DNA of 64,000 bases from Planctomycetota bacterium (GTDB lineage Bacteria; Planctomycetota; UBA8742; UBA2392), in contig JADKGX010000001.1 in assembly GCA_016722065.1 (NCBI GenBank), forward strand, positions 310,001 through 374,000, given 5' to 3'. This document shows, piece after piece, positions 25,862 through 34,438 of the stretch. Under the pieces are notes generated by a model. The model searched no databases. It saw only the letters and a program-made list of their open reading frames with translations, and was not told the DNA's origin. Both the position numbers and the translations under genes were made by a program. Each line of letters starts with the position of its first letter. Position 1 is the first letter of the stretch.

Positions 25862-27730
25862 ATGGCCAAGACCTATTCCTTTGAAGCGGAGTTCCTGGCC
25901 CCGGTGGCCGAGGTCTGGCGTGTGGTTTCCGACACCGATTTGATTGACGGCGCGATTGGCCTGCCGGCCATCAACTATCGCGACGAGCCCCAGCCCGACG
26001 GCACCACCCGCCGCATTGCCAGCATGCGCAAGCTGGGCATTGCCATTGAGTATGAGGAATTCCCGTTCACCTGGGTGCATGAGCAGATGTACGAAGTAAC
26101 CCGGGTGTTCTCACGCGGGCCCTTTCGCACCTTTCGCCATAGCTGCGAGTTAATTCCCAAGGACCCCGAAAAGCCCGAGCTGGGCTGCACCGTGCGCACC
26201 AGCTTCACGGCCGAAACCGGCGGCATCTTTGGCCCTGTGGCCCAGCGTGGTACGCGCAAAAGCGTGCTGGCTCCCTACCGCAAGATTTTTGCGCAACTGG
26301 ACCAGAAACTGCGCGAGCGCAAAACGCGCGAGAAAAGCCACACGATTCTGATGCAGCGGCCCGTGCCGCTGACCGAAATCGACACCCGCGACCGCAGCGA
26401 AGAAGAAGCCCGCGCGGCAGATTTTGTCGCCCGTGCCCGCAAGTTGCTGGATTCACCGCTGGTAGACCGCATTGGCAGCGCCGTGGTGCGTTACCCCGAC
26501 GAAGAACTGCGCCGCATGCAGCCCAAGGCCTTTGCCGGCCGCTGGAAAACCCCGCGCGACGACACGCTGAATGCCTTTCTGGCCTGCACACGCGCGGGCC
26601 TGCTGAAGATGCGCTGGGATGTCATCTGCCCCCACTGCCGGGGCGACAAGATGAACCTGGGCAGCCTGAGTGACGTGCGCGAAAAGGCCTTCTGCCCCAG
26701 TTGCAACATCAACTTCGATATTGACCTCGATCGGTCCCTGGAAGCCGTGTTCACTCCGCACCCCCAGGTGCGCGAAGTGCCGGGGTTGCACTATTGCTTG
26801 GGCGGGCCGGGCACCACGCCGCATATCGTGTATCAGAAGCTGCTGGCCCCCGGCGAGGAACACGCCTTTCACATTCGTCTGGCGCCCGGGCGTTATCGCA
26901 TGCGCTTTACCGGCTGCGACGACTACCGCTGGTTTGACCTTGAAGAAGCACGCAACGAAGCCCCGGCCCCGGCCGAGTTCAATATCACCGATACCGGTGT
27001 TGAGGGCGGCGACATCAAGGCCGCAGCCGGCCAACCCCTGCCCGTCAAGGTGCGCAACAGTGCCAAGCGCCGCGTGGTGGCCGTGATGGAAAGCGTAGAA
27101 TGGGCCCGCGATGCTTTGAGTGCCGGCGAACTAGTGGCCGACCAGCGCTTTCGGGACCTTTTCAGTAACGAGGTGTTGGCCCCGGGCATCAAGCTGGCCG
27201 TGGAAAGCACAACGATTCTGTTCACGGACCTTGTGGGCAGCACGGCCATGTACAACGACCTTGGCGATGCCCGCGCCTTCAGCCTGGTCAACACACACTT
27301 TGAGGTGCTTCATGCGCTGGTCGAAAAACACCAGGGCGCGATTGTGAAGACGATTGGCGACGCGATCATGGCCGTGTTTACGAAACCCGAAAACGCCCTG
27401 CGCGCGGCCCACGAGTTACACCAGCAGGTGGACAAATATGTGCGCGAAAAGGGCCACGAGCGCGGCTGTGAACTCAAGATCGGCCTGCATGAAGGCCCCT
27501 GCATTGCCGTAACGCTGAACGAAAAGCTTGATTACTTCGGCACCACCGTAAACCTGGCGGCCAGGGTGCAGCACATGAGCCAGGGCGGCGACATTATGGT
27601 TACCCAGAACCTGGCCCAGCACACACACGACTGCGAACCCCTGCGCGAACAGGGCTGGAAAAGCCAGACCCAGGAAGTACACGCCAAGGGTTTCAAGCAG
27701 CCCGTGCCGGTGCTGCGCTTCACCAAGTAG
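25862..27730 (+). CDS. SRPBCC - DUF5939 - class III adenylate/guanylate cyclase fusion
   Basis: A 622-residue cytoplasmic protein. The N-terminal 150 residues look like an SRPBCC ligand-binding fold (AKTYSFEAEFLAPVAEVWRV). The middle contains a zinc-ribbon-like pair CPHC...CPSC (about residues 257-282) and the beta-rich DUF5939 region. The C-terminal class III cyclase domain (about 448-600) has both metal-binding aspartates (ILFTDLVGSTAM and KTIGDAIMAVF), the KTIGD lysine and the transition-state Asn/Arg in TTVNLAARVQ, so it should be active. Whether it makes cAMP or cGMP is not certain from sequence. The ATG at 25862 matches the conserved N-terminus. A terminator follows at once. Confidence 0.85.
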   Translation: MAKTYSFEAEFLAPVAEVWRVVSDTDLIDGAIGLPAINYRDEPQPDGTTRRIASMRKLGIAIEYEEFPFTWVHEQMYEVTRVFSRGPFRTFRHSCELIPKDPEKPELGCTVRTSFTAETGGIFGPVAQRGTRKSVLAPYRKIFAQLDQKLRERKTREKSHTILMQRPVPLTEIDTRDRSEEEARAADFVARARKLLDSPLVDRIGSAVVRYPDEELRRMQPKAFAGRWKTPRDDTLNAFLACTRAGLLKMRWDVICPHCRGDKMNLGSLSDVREKAFCPSCNINFDIDLDRSLEAVFTPHPQVREVPGLHYCLGGPGTTPHIVYQKLLAPGEEHAFHIRLAPGRYRMRFTGCDDYRWFDLEEARNEAPAPAEFNITDTGVEGGDIKAAAGQPLPVKVRNSAKRRVVAVMESVEWARDALSAGELVADQRFRDLFSNEVLAPGIKLAVESTTILFTDLVGSTAMYNDLGDARAFSLVNTHFEVLHALVEKHQGAIVKTIGDAIMAVFTKPENALRAAHELHQQVDKYVREKGHERGCELKIGLHEGPCIAVTLNEKLDYFGTTVNLAARVQHMSQGGDIMVTQNLAQHTHDCEPLREQGWKSQTQEVHAKGFKQPVPVLRFTK

Positions 27731-27732
27731 GT

Positions 27733-27757
27733 GCCGGCCTCGTGCCGGCCTGTTTTC
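27733..27757 (+). terminator. Rho-independent terminator after the cyclase gene
   Basis: Stem GCCGGC / GCCGGC (27733-27738 and 27744-27749) with loop CTCGT, followed by CTGTTTTCC. It starts three bases after the stop codon. The core is identical to the hairpin at 19745-19770. Confidence 0.75.
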
Positions 27758-27899
27758 CGGCCTATTGGCGGCCCGTTTTCTGGTCTGGACCTGCCCCGCA
27801 TTGCCTATCCGCTGCCCCGCCACCAAACGCCGCACCAACAGGTGATGTACGTGTTGTCGCGCGGGCGATTGCTGCGTAACGTGGCGGCAAGGGGAAACC

Positions 27900-28139
27900 A
27901 TGGCCACCAAAGACGAACAAGACCGCGCTTACAAAGCCTTCAAGAAGCGCCTGAAAATCTACCAGGCCGACGCGGCCGGCAACTCCGCACCGGCGGGGCA
28001 TCTTTCGCGCGAACGGGCGGTCATCTGTGGCATCAGCCCGCCCGATGGCTTTCCACCTGAGGTGTGGGACGAACTGGTGGCCAAAGGCAAGCTGAAGAAA
28101 AGCGGCCGCAACACCTACGAACTCAATAAGCCGGCCTGA
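27900..28139 (+). CDS. Small conserved hypothetical protein (79 aa)
   Basis: A 79-residue basic protein with a helical, charged N-terminus (AYKAFKKRLKIYQ) and a compact C-terminal part (FPPEVWDELVAKGKLKKSGRNTYEL) that looks like a small winged-helix-type or DNA-binding end, though that is a guess. AGGGGAAACC precedes the ATG. The coding pattern and clean start make it a real gene. I recall similar small proteins from planctomycete-type genomes but cannot name a family. Confidence 0.7.
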   Translation: MATKDEQDRAYKAFKKRLKIYQADAAGNSAPAGHLSRERAVICGISPPDGFPPEVWDELVAKGKLKKSGRNTYELNKPA

Positions 28140-28248
28140 TCGAACAAGAGCCACAAGCGCAAGCGAGGCAGCGGGCGTTTTCAGGGACCCCCGGGGCGTC
28201 ATGCATTGCATGTGAGGCACTTCGCCCGCCAACTTCCAGGGACCGACC

Positions 28249-28617
28249 ATGCCCAAAAACCGCATCTTTCAAATGAAGTTTGCCGGCGTGTACCCGCACT
28301 ACGTGAACAAGGCCGAGCGCAAGAACCGCACAAAGAAAGAAGTAGACCAGATCATCTGCTGGCTGACCGGCTACACCCCCGCCGGGCTGAAGAAGCAGAT
28401 CGAGCAGGAAACCGACTTCGAGACGTTTTTCGCCAAGGCGCCGCGCATGCACCCCAATGCGGGGTTGATCAAGGGCGTGGTGTGCGGCGTGAGGGTCGAG
28501 GAAGTTGAAGACCCGCTGATGCGCAAGATTCGCTACCTGGACAAGCTGATCGACGAGCTGGCCAAGGGAAAGAAGATGGAGAAAATCCTGCGCGAAGCGA
28601 CAGCAGCAACAGGCTGA
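28249..28617 (+). CDS. DUF2200 family protein
   Basis: A 122-residue protein matching DUF2200: the N-terminal NRIFQMKFAGVYPHYVNKAE, the core EVDQIICWLTGY and the HPNAGLIKGVVCGVRVE block are distinctive of this family. Length is typical (about 115-125). The family has no established function; it is widespread and often lies alone. AGGGA lies about seven bases before the ATG. The spacer to the upstream small protein is 109 bases. Confidence 0.88.
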   Translation: MPKNRIFQMKFAGVYPHYVNKAERKNRTKKEVDQIICWLTGYTPAGLKKQIEQETDFETFFAKAPRMHPNAGLIKGVVCGVRVEEVEDPLMRKIRYLDKLIDELAKGKKMEKILREATAATG

Positions 28618-29267
28618 GCCAGCACCCGAACCGAATCAAACCCGCCCCTGCAAGCCGTAGACTCATTTGAACTTCAGGAAACGCAGCGAGTTTCGCGCGC
28701 TGACCGGCACCTGCGGAACTTCGATGTCCACGGCTGCAACCCAGGCCCGCTCGAATTCGACGGCTTCCTAGTGGCAGTTCTTTTCGTCTTCGCTAACAGG
28801 ACGGGGACAGCCGCGACAAACTCGCGTCCATTCCGTCACGCTGACGTTTGTTGCGTATTCGCACGAAGCTGGGTCGGCCTTCACACAATGTGAATCAGTA
28901 GCTTTGTAGTACGCGACAAATGTACATATGAACTCGCATTCCATTCTTGCGATGTGTTCAAGGATAACCCCGCCAGCGGCGGCAAGCAAACGAATCGCGA
29001 TCCCCGCCAAGCCGTTGGCAGGTCATCTTTCCTGATGCTGCATCAATGCTTGCTCCGAGGTCTTTGCCGTTGGCTTCCTGGCGTAAGGCGGCATGACCGG
29101 CCACCTATCGCTTGTACGACGAATCGCGTCGACTGTTCCAAAGAGGCGAGGTCGACCAGGCCTGCGACGACAACAACCATGGACCTCGCCTGCGCTTGCA
29201 TGGCAAGAAACCTTTCGGCTCGGCCCGCCTTGCGATCTAGCCCAGTCGGCGCCTGTGGAAATTAGGG
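28618..29267. other. Atypical 650-bp stretch without a confident gene
   Basis: This region looks less GC-rich than its surroundings and shows no good coding pattern. On the minus strand about 34 codons (28663-28771) read FERAWVAAVDIEVPQVPVSA and end properly, which looks like the orphan C-terminus of a lost gene. A Cys-rich minus-strand frame (28768-28944, 58 residues from ATG, seven Cys) has no clear ribosome-binding site. I call neither a gene. The stretch may be a decayed insertion. Confidence 0.45.
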
Positions 29268-30437
29268 CTAGTCCTCTACCTCTGCGGCTTGTTGTTTGGC
29301 TTCTGCGGCTTCGGCTTTGGCGGTGGCGTTACTTTTCTTTTCCTTGAACCACTTCAGGTAGGATTCCGTGAATTGCTCAATGTTGCCGGCCAGCACGCTG
29401 TCTACGTCGCCGGTTTCCACGCCGGTGCGCGTGTCTTTGACCAGCCGGTACGGGTTCAGCACGTAGTTGCGAATCTGGTTGCCAAAGCTGACTTCGCCCT
29501 TGGCGCCGTACAGCTTGGCCAGTTCGGCGTCCTTCTTGGCACGCTCCATCTGGTAGATTTTGCTTTTCAGCAGTTCCATGCCGATCGCGCGGTTCTGGTG
29601 CTGGCTGCGCTCGCTGCGGCAGCTCACGACGATGCCGGTTGGAATGTGCGTGATTCTTACGGCGGTTTCCACCTTGTTCACGTTCTGGCCGCCTTTGCCG
29701 CCGGCGCGACTGAAGTTCAACTCAATATCACTTTCCTTTACCTCTACCTCAATGTCGTCGGCCATGCTTTCGGGCACTACGTCTACGCTGGCAAAGGCTG
29801 TCTGGCGCTTGCCGGCGGCGTTGAAGGGGCTGATCCGCACCAGCCGGTGCACGCCCACTTCGCCGCGCAGCAGGCCCGCGGCAAAGGGCCCTTGATCAAG
29901 GCCGCGGCACTGCGAATGCCCGCGACCTCATCTTCGTTCATATCAATGATCTCAATATCAAAGCCCTGTTTGCGGGCCCAGCGCATGTACAGCTCAAACA
30001 GTGTCGCTGCCCAGTCGCAGGCGTCGGTGCCGCCGGTTCCGGCCTGCACGCTTAGAAACACGTTGCCGTCGTCGCCGGGTTCATTCAGCAGCGATTGGGT
30101 TTCAATTTTGTCGTACAGGACCTCGGCGCCGGCCAGTTCGGTTTCGGCTTCCTTGAACGTGGCTTCGTCCTCGGCCTCGGCGGCAAGGTCCAGCATGGCC
30201 TGGACGTCTTCGGTTTGTTTTACGAGTTGGCGAAAGGGCTCCACGATGGCCTTGAGCCTGCGCACTTCGGATACGACCCGTTGCGCGGCTTCCTGGTTGC
30301 CCCAGAAGCCGTCGGCGTTCATTTTCGATTCAGCGGCAGTCAGCTTGCGCAGCAGGCTGGCGTAGTCAAAGCGACACCTTGAGGTTGTCGGTGCGGGTCT
30401 TGATGGTTCGCAGGCGGGTGAACAGGTCTTCGCGCAT
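29268..30437 (-). CDS. prfB: Peptide chain release factor 2, needing +1 and -1 frame changes
   Basis: RF2 recognises UGA and UAA stops and triggers peptide release. The first 23 codons from the ATG at 30437 end at an in-frame UGA (30366-30368) inside the classical RF2 autoregulatory slip site. The +1 frame then continues (FDYASLLRKL...). At 29882-29891 the frame breaks again: continuing in phase gives nonsense, but re-reading one base restores KGPFAAGLLRGEVGVHRLVR. The C-terminal part has the SPF stop-recognition tripeptide (VRISPF), the catalytic GGQ (GGKGGQNVNK) and a short Ala/Glu-rich extra tail. The joined length is about 389 residues, near the family norm of 365 plus the tail. Confidence 0.88.
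29882..29891 (-). other. Second frame break in prfB: GGGCCCTTTG
   Basis: On the coding strand the sequence is AAG GGC CCT TTG. Both G GGC CCT and C CCT TTG fit the X XXY YYZ form of -1 slip sites. A -1 shift here gives the expected KGPFAAG. One missing C in the run would give the same result without any shift. Confidence 0.6.
30365..30380 (-). promoter_or_regulatory. Programmed +1 frameshift element of prfB
   Basis: The coding strand reads AAGGTGTCGCTTTGAC: an internal Shine-Dalgarno-like AAGGTG, a three-base spacer, the slippery CTT, the UGA stop and C. Spacing equals that of the classical RF2 site (AGGGGG-UAU-CUU-UGA-C). Low RF2 makes ribosomes pause at UGA and slip, restoring full-length RF2. 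Confidence 0.92.
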
Positions 30438-30654
30438 GGCCGCAGGTTAACCGACTTGGCTGATCGGGCAAGGACGGGTTCCGGCTGGTGCGTTTGTGGC
30501 AATCGCGCGCCCCATGCGACGCAAACGCGGACGCGGCTTGGGCGCAGCCGCTTGATTGGGCTCCGTTTGCGCCAATGGGTGATTTCACTGCCCACCGGCG
30601 CGTGGCGGCTCGTTACATTGACCACGCCCCGAGTTTTTCCCCGCGGAGATCACC

Positions 30655-31464
30655 ATGCGCTTGCTGTTACCGTCGCTTGCCGCCCTGTTCACGCTGGCCG
30701 CCGGTTGTGCCACCACGACCATGCCGCCGCAGTTCGTGCCAACGCCGGAATCGAACTTCCAGGTGGCCTACACCGGTGCCGTTGGCGCCGCGTTGCAGCC
30801 CGCGCTGCCAGACATGGAAGGCTCAACCAAATCTGACCAGCAGGTGTTGATTACGGTTCGCGTGCTGCGCTTGAGTGCAACCGTTGCCCGGCAACTGCTG
30901 GGCGAGGCCGGAACCATTGGCGCCAGCAGCCTTGCCACTTCGCAAATGGAGGCCTTGCTGACAGCCGCCAAGGCCAGGGGTTTTGAGCTGCTTACCAGCC
31001 CCAGGGTGATTGTGTTTGATGGCCAGCGGTCGCGCATTGAGATTGGCAACTCGGTGGCTTTCATCAGTGGCTTTACGCTGACTGGCAAAGATCACTCAAG
31101 GCTGGCCGACCCGGTTGTGGAGACGCTGACAGACGGCGTGGTGCTGGACATCCGCCCGGAAGTAAAGCCGCACAATGAGATTGACCTATCGCTGGCAATG
31201 CGCATTTCCGAGGTGCAAAAGCCGATTGCCCAGACACGCGTAAAAGTCTTTGGTGCCGACATGACGATTCAGACGCCTGTGGGCACCACGCAGACCTTGA
31301 GGGGTTCCGGCCGCATCGCCATGAACCGCGTGCTGGTGCTGAGTGGCATGGTGGGCAAAGAGCAAGATGTGTATCTGCTGCTGGTTCAAGGCCAGGCTTA
31401 CACGCCAAAATCCAACTCGCAGGACGACCAGCCGGACGTGATTGTTCCGGCCAAGGAGAAGTAG
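30655..31464 (+). CDS. Lipoprotein with a secretin-like C-terminal domain
   Basis: A 269-residue protein with a lipoprotein signal (LAAGCA, Cys about residue 18). The mature part has the pattern ELLTSPRVIVFDGQRSRIEI, then GNSVAFISGF and LTDGVVLDIRPEV, which matches the conserved core of type II/IV secretins (the segment that normally precedes the transmembrane ring). The N-terminal N0/N1 domains of a true secretin are missing and no other secretion or pilus gene lies nearby. It may be a small orphan secretin-like protein or a domain reused for another purpose. A terminator follows. Confidence 0.7.
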   Translation: MRLLLPSLAALFTLAAGCATTTMPPQFVPTPESNFQVAYTGAVGAALQPALPDMEGSTKSDQQVLITVRVLRLSATVARQLLGEAGTIGASSLATSQMEALLTAAKARGFELLTSPRVIVFDGQRSRIEIGNSVAFISGFTLTGKDHSRLADPVVETLTDGVVLDIRPEVKPHNEIDLSLAMRISEVQKPIAQTRVKVFGADMTIQTPVGTTQTLRGSGRIAMNRVLVLSGMVGKEQDVYLLLVQGQAYTPKSNSQDDQPDVIVPAKEK

Positions 31465-31488
31465 CCAGCTTTGCTAGTGCGCAAGAAC

Positions 31489-31523
31489 AGCGCCGCCGCT
31501 TGTCGCGACGGCGCTGACTTTTT
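31489..31523 (+). terminator. Rho-independent terminator between convergent genes
   Basis: Stem AGCGCCGCCGC / GCGACGGCGCT (one mismatch) with a short loop, then GACTTTTT. It ends the 30655 gene; the next gene is convergent and stops at 31558. Confidence 0.8.
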
Positions 31524-31557
31524 GGCTGGGTATCACCGGATGGCCGGTCGGCAAACG

Positions 31558-32448
31558 CTACTTCATGCCGGGTGGCTGGTCGGGGTTCTTGGCCTTTGGC
31601 TTGGCGGCTGGGGTGGCCGGCTTTGGATCTGGCTTCTTTTCTGCCTTGGGTTCTGGTTTCTTGGCGGGCTTGGGTTCTTCCACTTCGGGTGTGCGGGCGC
31701 TTTTCTGGCCCGGCGCGGCCATTTTGATATCAATGCCGCTGCCGATGTCTTCGTTCAAATCAAACACGCCGGCGGCAAGTTTGCCCACCCGGCGCAGGGC
31801 GGCGGCGTCGGTTTCTGCCATTCGGTACACGGCCTGGTGGGTGCCAATCACGGCCAGCAGCAGCGCCAGAATTTCGAGCGGCGCAAAGAAGATGGCAAGC
31901 AGTTCGCTGGGGGAGAGAGTGACTTCAACTTCTTTGCCCCAGTCCTCTCGCAGGGCCTTGGCCCAATCCACAGACGCCTGCGGGTTGGCCGCCCAGGCCC
32001 GCAGCCGCGGCAACCAGAAGCGGTCAAAGCGTTCCTTTTCAGCGGCGTCGATGACGCCGTTGGAATCGCTGTCATAGGGCGGGCGCTTGGCCACCCAGGT
32101 TGGCACTTCTTCAGGCTTCAGCGTCACAAACTTTTGGGCGTCTTCTTGATAGCGCGTGTAATCGGTTTCCGTGAACTTGATGTTCTCGACAATCGCAGCG
32201 CGGGCGTTGGCAGTGACAATCGGAATGCCCACAGCCTTGACCGCCAGGCAGAACAGCAAGGTCACCAGGGCCGCCACCAGGGCGTTGCGGGGCCGCGCGC
32301 CAGAGAAAATCGCGGCCGCAGAAACACCCGCGCCCACCAGCAGTGCCAAACCGCCCCAGGGTGTGCCTTCGGCAGCCATGGCCACAAGCCAGATCAGCGA
32401 GGCCACAACGCCAGCGGCAATGCAGGCAACCAGTGGTATTGCTTTCAT
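31558..32448 (-). CDS. Membrane protein with an EF-hand loop and a Lys/Pro-rich tail
   Basis: A 296-residue protein. Two or three hydrophobic helices (about residues 4-50) precede a soluble part with a textbook EF-hand calcium loop YDSDSNGVIDAAEKERF (about residues 130-146). A further hydrophobic segment (about 190-206) is followed by a Lys/Pro/Glu-rich C-terminus (PEPKAEKKPDPKP). The ATG at 32448 starts the hydrophobic N-terminus; the longer upstream frame is unlikely. Calcium binding at the envelope is inferred from the loop. The family was not recognised. Confidence 0.7.
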   Translation of the reverse strand: MKAIPLVACIAAGVVASLIWLVAMAAEGTPWGGLALLVGAGVSAAAIFSGARPRNALVAALVTLLFCLAVKAVGIPIVTANARAAIVENIKFTETDYTRYQEDAQKFVTLKPEEVPTWVAKRPPYDSDSNGVIDAAEKERFDRFWLPRLRAWAANPQASVDWAKALREDWGKEVEVTLSPSELLAIFFAPLEILALLLAVIGTHQAVYRMAETDAAALRRVGKLAAGVFDLNEDIGSGIDIKMAAPGQKSARTPEVEEPKPAKKPEPKAEKKPDPKPATPAAKPKAKNPDQPPGMK

Positions 32449-32624
32449 GCCCAAAGCCCCAGCAAGTGTGGCCCAATGATAGTGCCAGCGGCGCAAACCG
32501 AAAGGGCCGCTGGAAAACGGTGCCGGAGTGCAGTTATCTGCCGCCGGCAATCCACGGCGACGCTGGCACACAGGGCAGGCCGCCGTATGATTGGCCTGCT
32601 GCGCAACCAGACCCAGGAGTGGCC

Positions 32625-34436
32625 ATGATTGCCCGTATGCTTTTCAGTCTGATGGTATTGACGGCGCTGTTTGCCGTTGCGCGGGCACCAGATGCCCTGG
32701 CGCAAGCTGTCGCGCCACCACCGCCAGCACCCATTGGACCCGCCGCACCGGTTGCACCTGCCGCAGCAGCAGAAGTCACGGCAGAAGTGCCGACCCTGCG
32801 GCTGCCGCTGGGTCTTGGAAGCGGAAGCCTGGATCCGCATTCGGCGCGAGACCCCGTGACGTTTGGGCTTTGCGCGGCGGTGTTCGACACGCTGTACAGC
32901 TATGGCCCCGGGCCGGAGCCCATGATTGTTCCCTCGCTGGCCAAGGCCATGCCCAAGGTCTCGCCCGATGGATTGACCTGGACGATTGAGCTGCGCACCG
33001 ACGCCAAATTCCATAACAACACAGCGCTGTTCGGCGAGGAACGCACCCGCGCGTTGAATGCCGCCGATGTGGTCAACAGCATCAAGCGCTTTGCCATCAA
33101 GGGCCCGGACCTTGGCATGTACTGGTTGATCAACGGCATCATCAAGGGGCTGGATGCCTACGGCGAAAAAGGCCGCCGCAACATGCAGGTCGAAACGGAT
33201 GAGGATGAAGTGGAGGGTCTGACAGCAACCGGGGATTCAACCCTGGTGTTCAAGCTGACCCGCCCCTTTGGCGGCCTGCTGACTGTACTGGCCCACCCCT
33301 GCACCAGCATTGTGGCCACCGAGGCGATTGATACTTACGGCGACGGCCTGCGCGTGCGTCCCATTGGCACGGGCCCCTACCGGCTGAACGCTATCGCGCC
33401 CGGCAGGCTGGTGATTCTCAAGCGCTTTGATGACTACTGGGGCGAAAAGCCGCACTACCAGCGCATTGTGTTTTCGGATGCCGAAGACATAGGGCTTGCT
33501 GCCACACGCTTTGGCGACGGCAAACTGGACCGGCTGGACAACCTGTCCGAACCCGAGCTTGACCTGCTGCAGCCGCGCGGCAAATCGGGCCCGCACCTGC
33601 AGAAGGCCGGCGTGATTCCCGAATGGACCGATGAAGCCGGCCAGTACTTCATGGTCTTCAACATGGAAGACACCGTCTGGGGCGCGCTGGACGATGACGG
33701 CCGCCTGCTGCGCAAGGCCGTATCGCTGGCACTGGACCGCGCGTTGATCATCAAGGAGGGCGGCTTTACCGACAAATGGGCGCGCCCGGCCCAGGAAGGT
33801 CTGCCCGTGGGCAGCGAGTTTGCAGACCTGGCCCAAAAGCACAGCCTGGGCGCACTGGATGCCAAAGCCGCCAAGGAAACGCTGGACAAATCCAAGTACA
33901 AAGGCGGCATCAACCCCGCCACGGGCGCGGCACTGACGCTGGAAGTCACCCTGGCCAGCAACCTGTTCAACCGGGCGCTGGTCAAGGCACTGCAGGAGGG
34001 TTTGAAGCCACTGGGGATTGTGGCCACGGCCCGGTATGTGCGGGGCGACTATCGCAATGTGGTGCGCACGGATTCGGGCCAGGCGTTCTTTGGCGGCTGG
34101 TTTCTGGATTCGCCCGACCCGCAGAACTTTTTGCAGTTGCTGTATGGCCCCAACGCCGGTTTGTCGGAGGAATTCTGCAACACCGCGCGCTATCAATCCG
34201 AGGCCTTTGACAAGCTGTACAAGGAGTTTGAGGGTGTTCTGCCCGCGCCCGAAAACCAGGCCAAACGGCGCGACCTGGTGGACAAAATGTTAGCCCAACT
34301 GGCGCAGGACCAGCCCTACGTGCCCCTGATTGTGCGCAAACTGGCCCAGGTGCGAAGCAAGCGAATCGCATGGGTGAACGAGCCCCGTGCAACGTATAAC
34401 GAGTTGCGACACCTCAAACCCGCCAAGACGGAGTAA
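32625..34436 (+). CDS. Oligopeptide-type ABC transporter substrate-binding protein, copy 1
   Basis: A 603-residue exported solute-binding protein of the SBP_bac_5 (OppA/DppA) family. A signal peptide (about residues 1-27) is followed by an Ala/Pro-rich linker (28-50), then the family pattern LDPHSARDPVTFGLCAAVFDTLYS, a central IGTGPYRLN block and RKAVSLALDRALI. CAGGAG lies about seven bases before the ATG. Next come a second binding protein (2-base gap) and two permeases, so this is one transport operon. Ligand class (peptide, nickel, sugar oligomer) is not certain. Confidence 0.88.
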   Translation: MIARMLFSLMVLTALFAVARAPDALAQAVAPPPPAPIGPAAPVAPAAAAEVTAEVPTLRLPLGLGSGSLDPHSARDPVTFGLCAAVFDTLYSYGPGPEPMIVPSLAKAMPKVSPDGLTWTIELRTDAKFHNNTALFGEERTRALNAADVVNSIKRFAIKGPDLGMYWLINGIIKGLDAYGEKGRRNMQVETDEDEVEGLTATGDSTLVFKLTRPFGGLLTVLAHPCTSIVATEAIDTYGDGLRVRPIGTGPYRLNAIAPGRLVILKRFDDYWGEKPHYQRIVFSDAEDIGLAATRFGDGKLDRLDNLSEPELDLLQPRGKSGPHLQKAGVIPEWTDEAGQYFMVFNMEDTVWGALDDDGRLLRKAVSLALDRALIIKEGGFTDKWARPAQEGLPVGSEFADLAQKHSLGALDAKAAKETLDKSKYKGGINPATGAALTLEVTLASNLFNRALVKALQEGLKPLGIVATARYVRGDYRNVVRTDSGQAFFGGWFLDSPDPQNFLQLLYGPNAGLSEEFCNTARYQSEAFDKLYKEFEGVLPAPENQAKRRDLVDKMLAQLAQDQPYVPLIVRKLAQVRSKRIAWVNEPRATYNELRHLKPAKTE

Positions 34437-34438
34437 GC

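Noticed and set aside
28768..28944. Small Cys-rich minus-strand protein
   Set aside because: No ribosome-binding site, atypical composition and no recognisable family; recorded only within the region note.
29268..29858. A separate short release-factor-like gene (second half of prfB)
   Set aside because: Its start lies inside a conserved RF2 block and it continues exactly where the first half breaks off; it is one gene with a frame change.
32565..32590. Second sigma-54 promoter before the peptide-binding protein
   Set aside because: CTGGCACA is present but the base pair ten positions further is AG, not GC.
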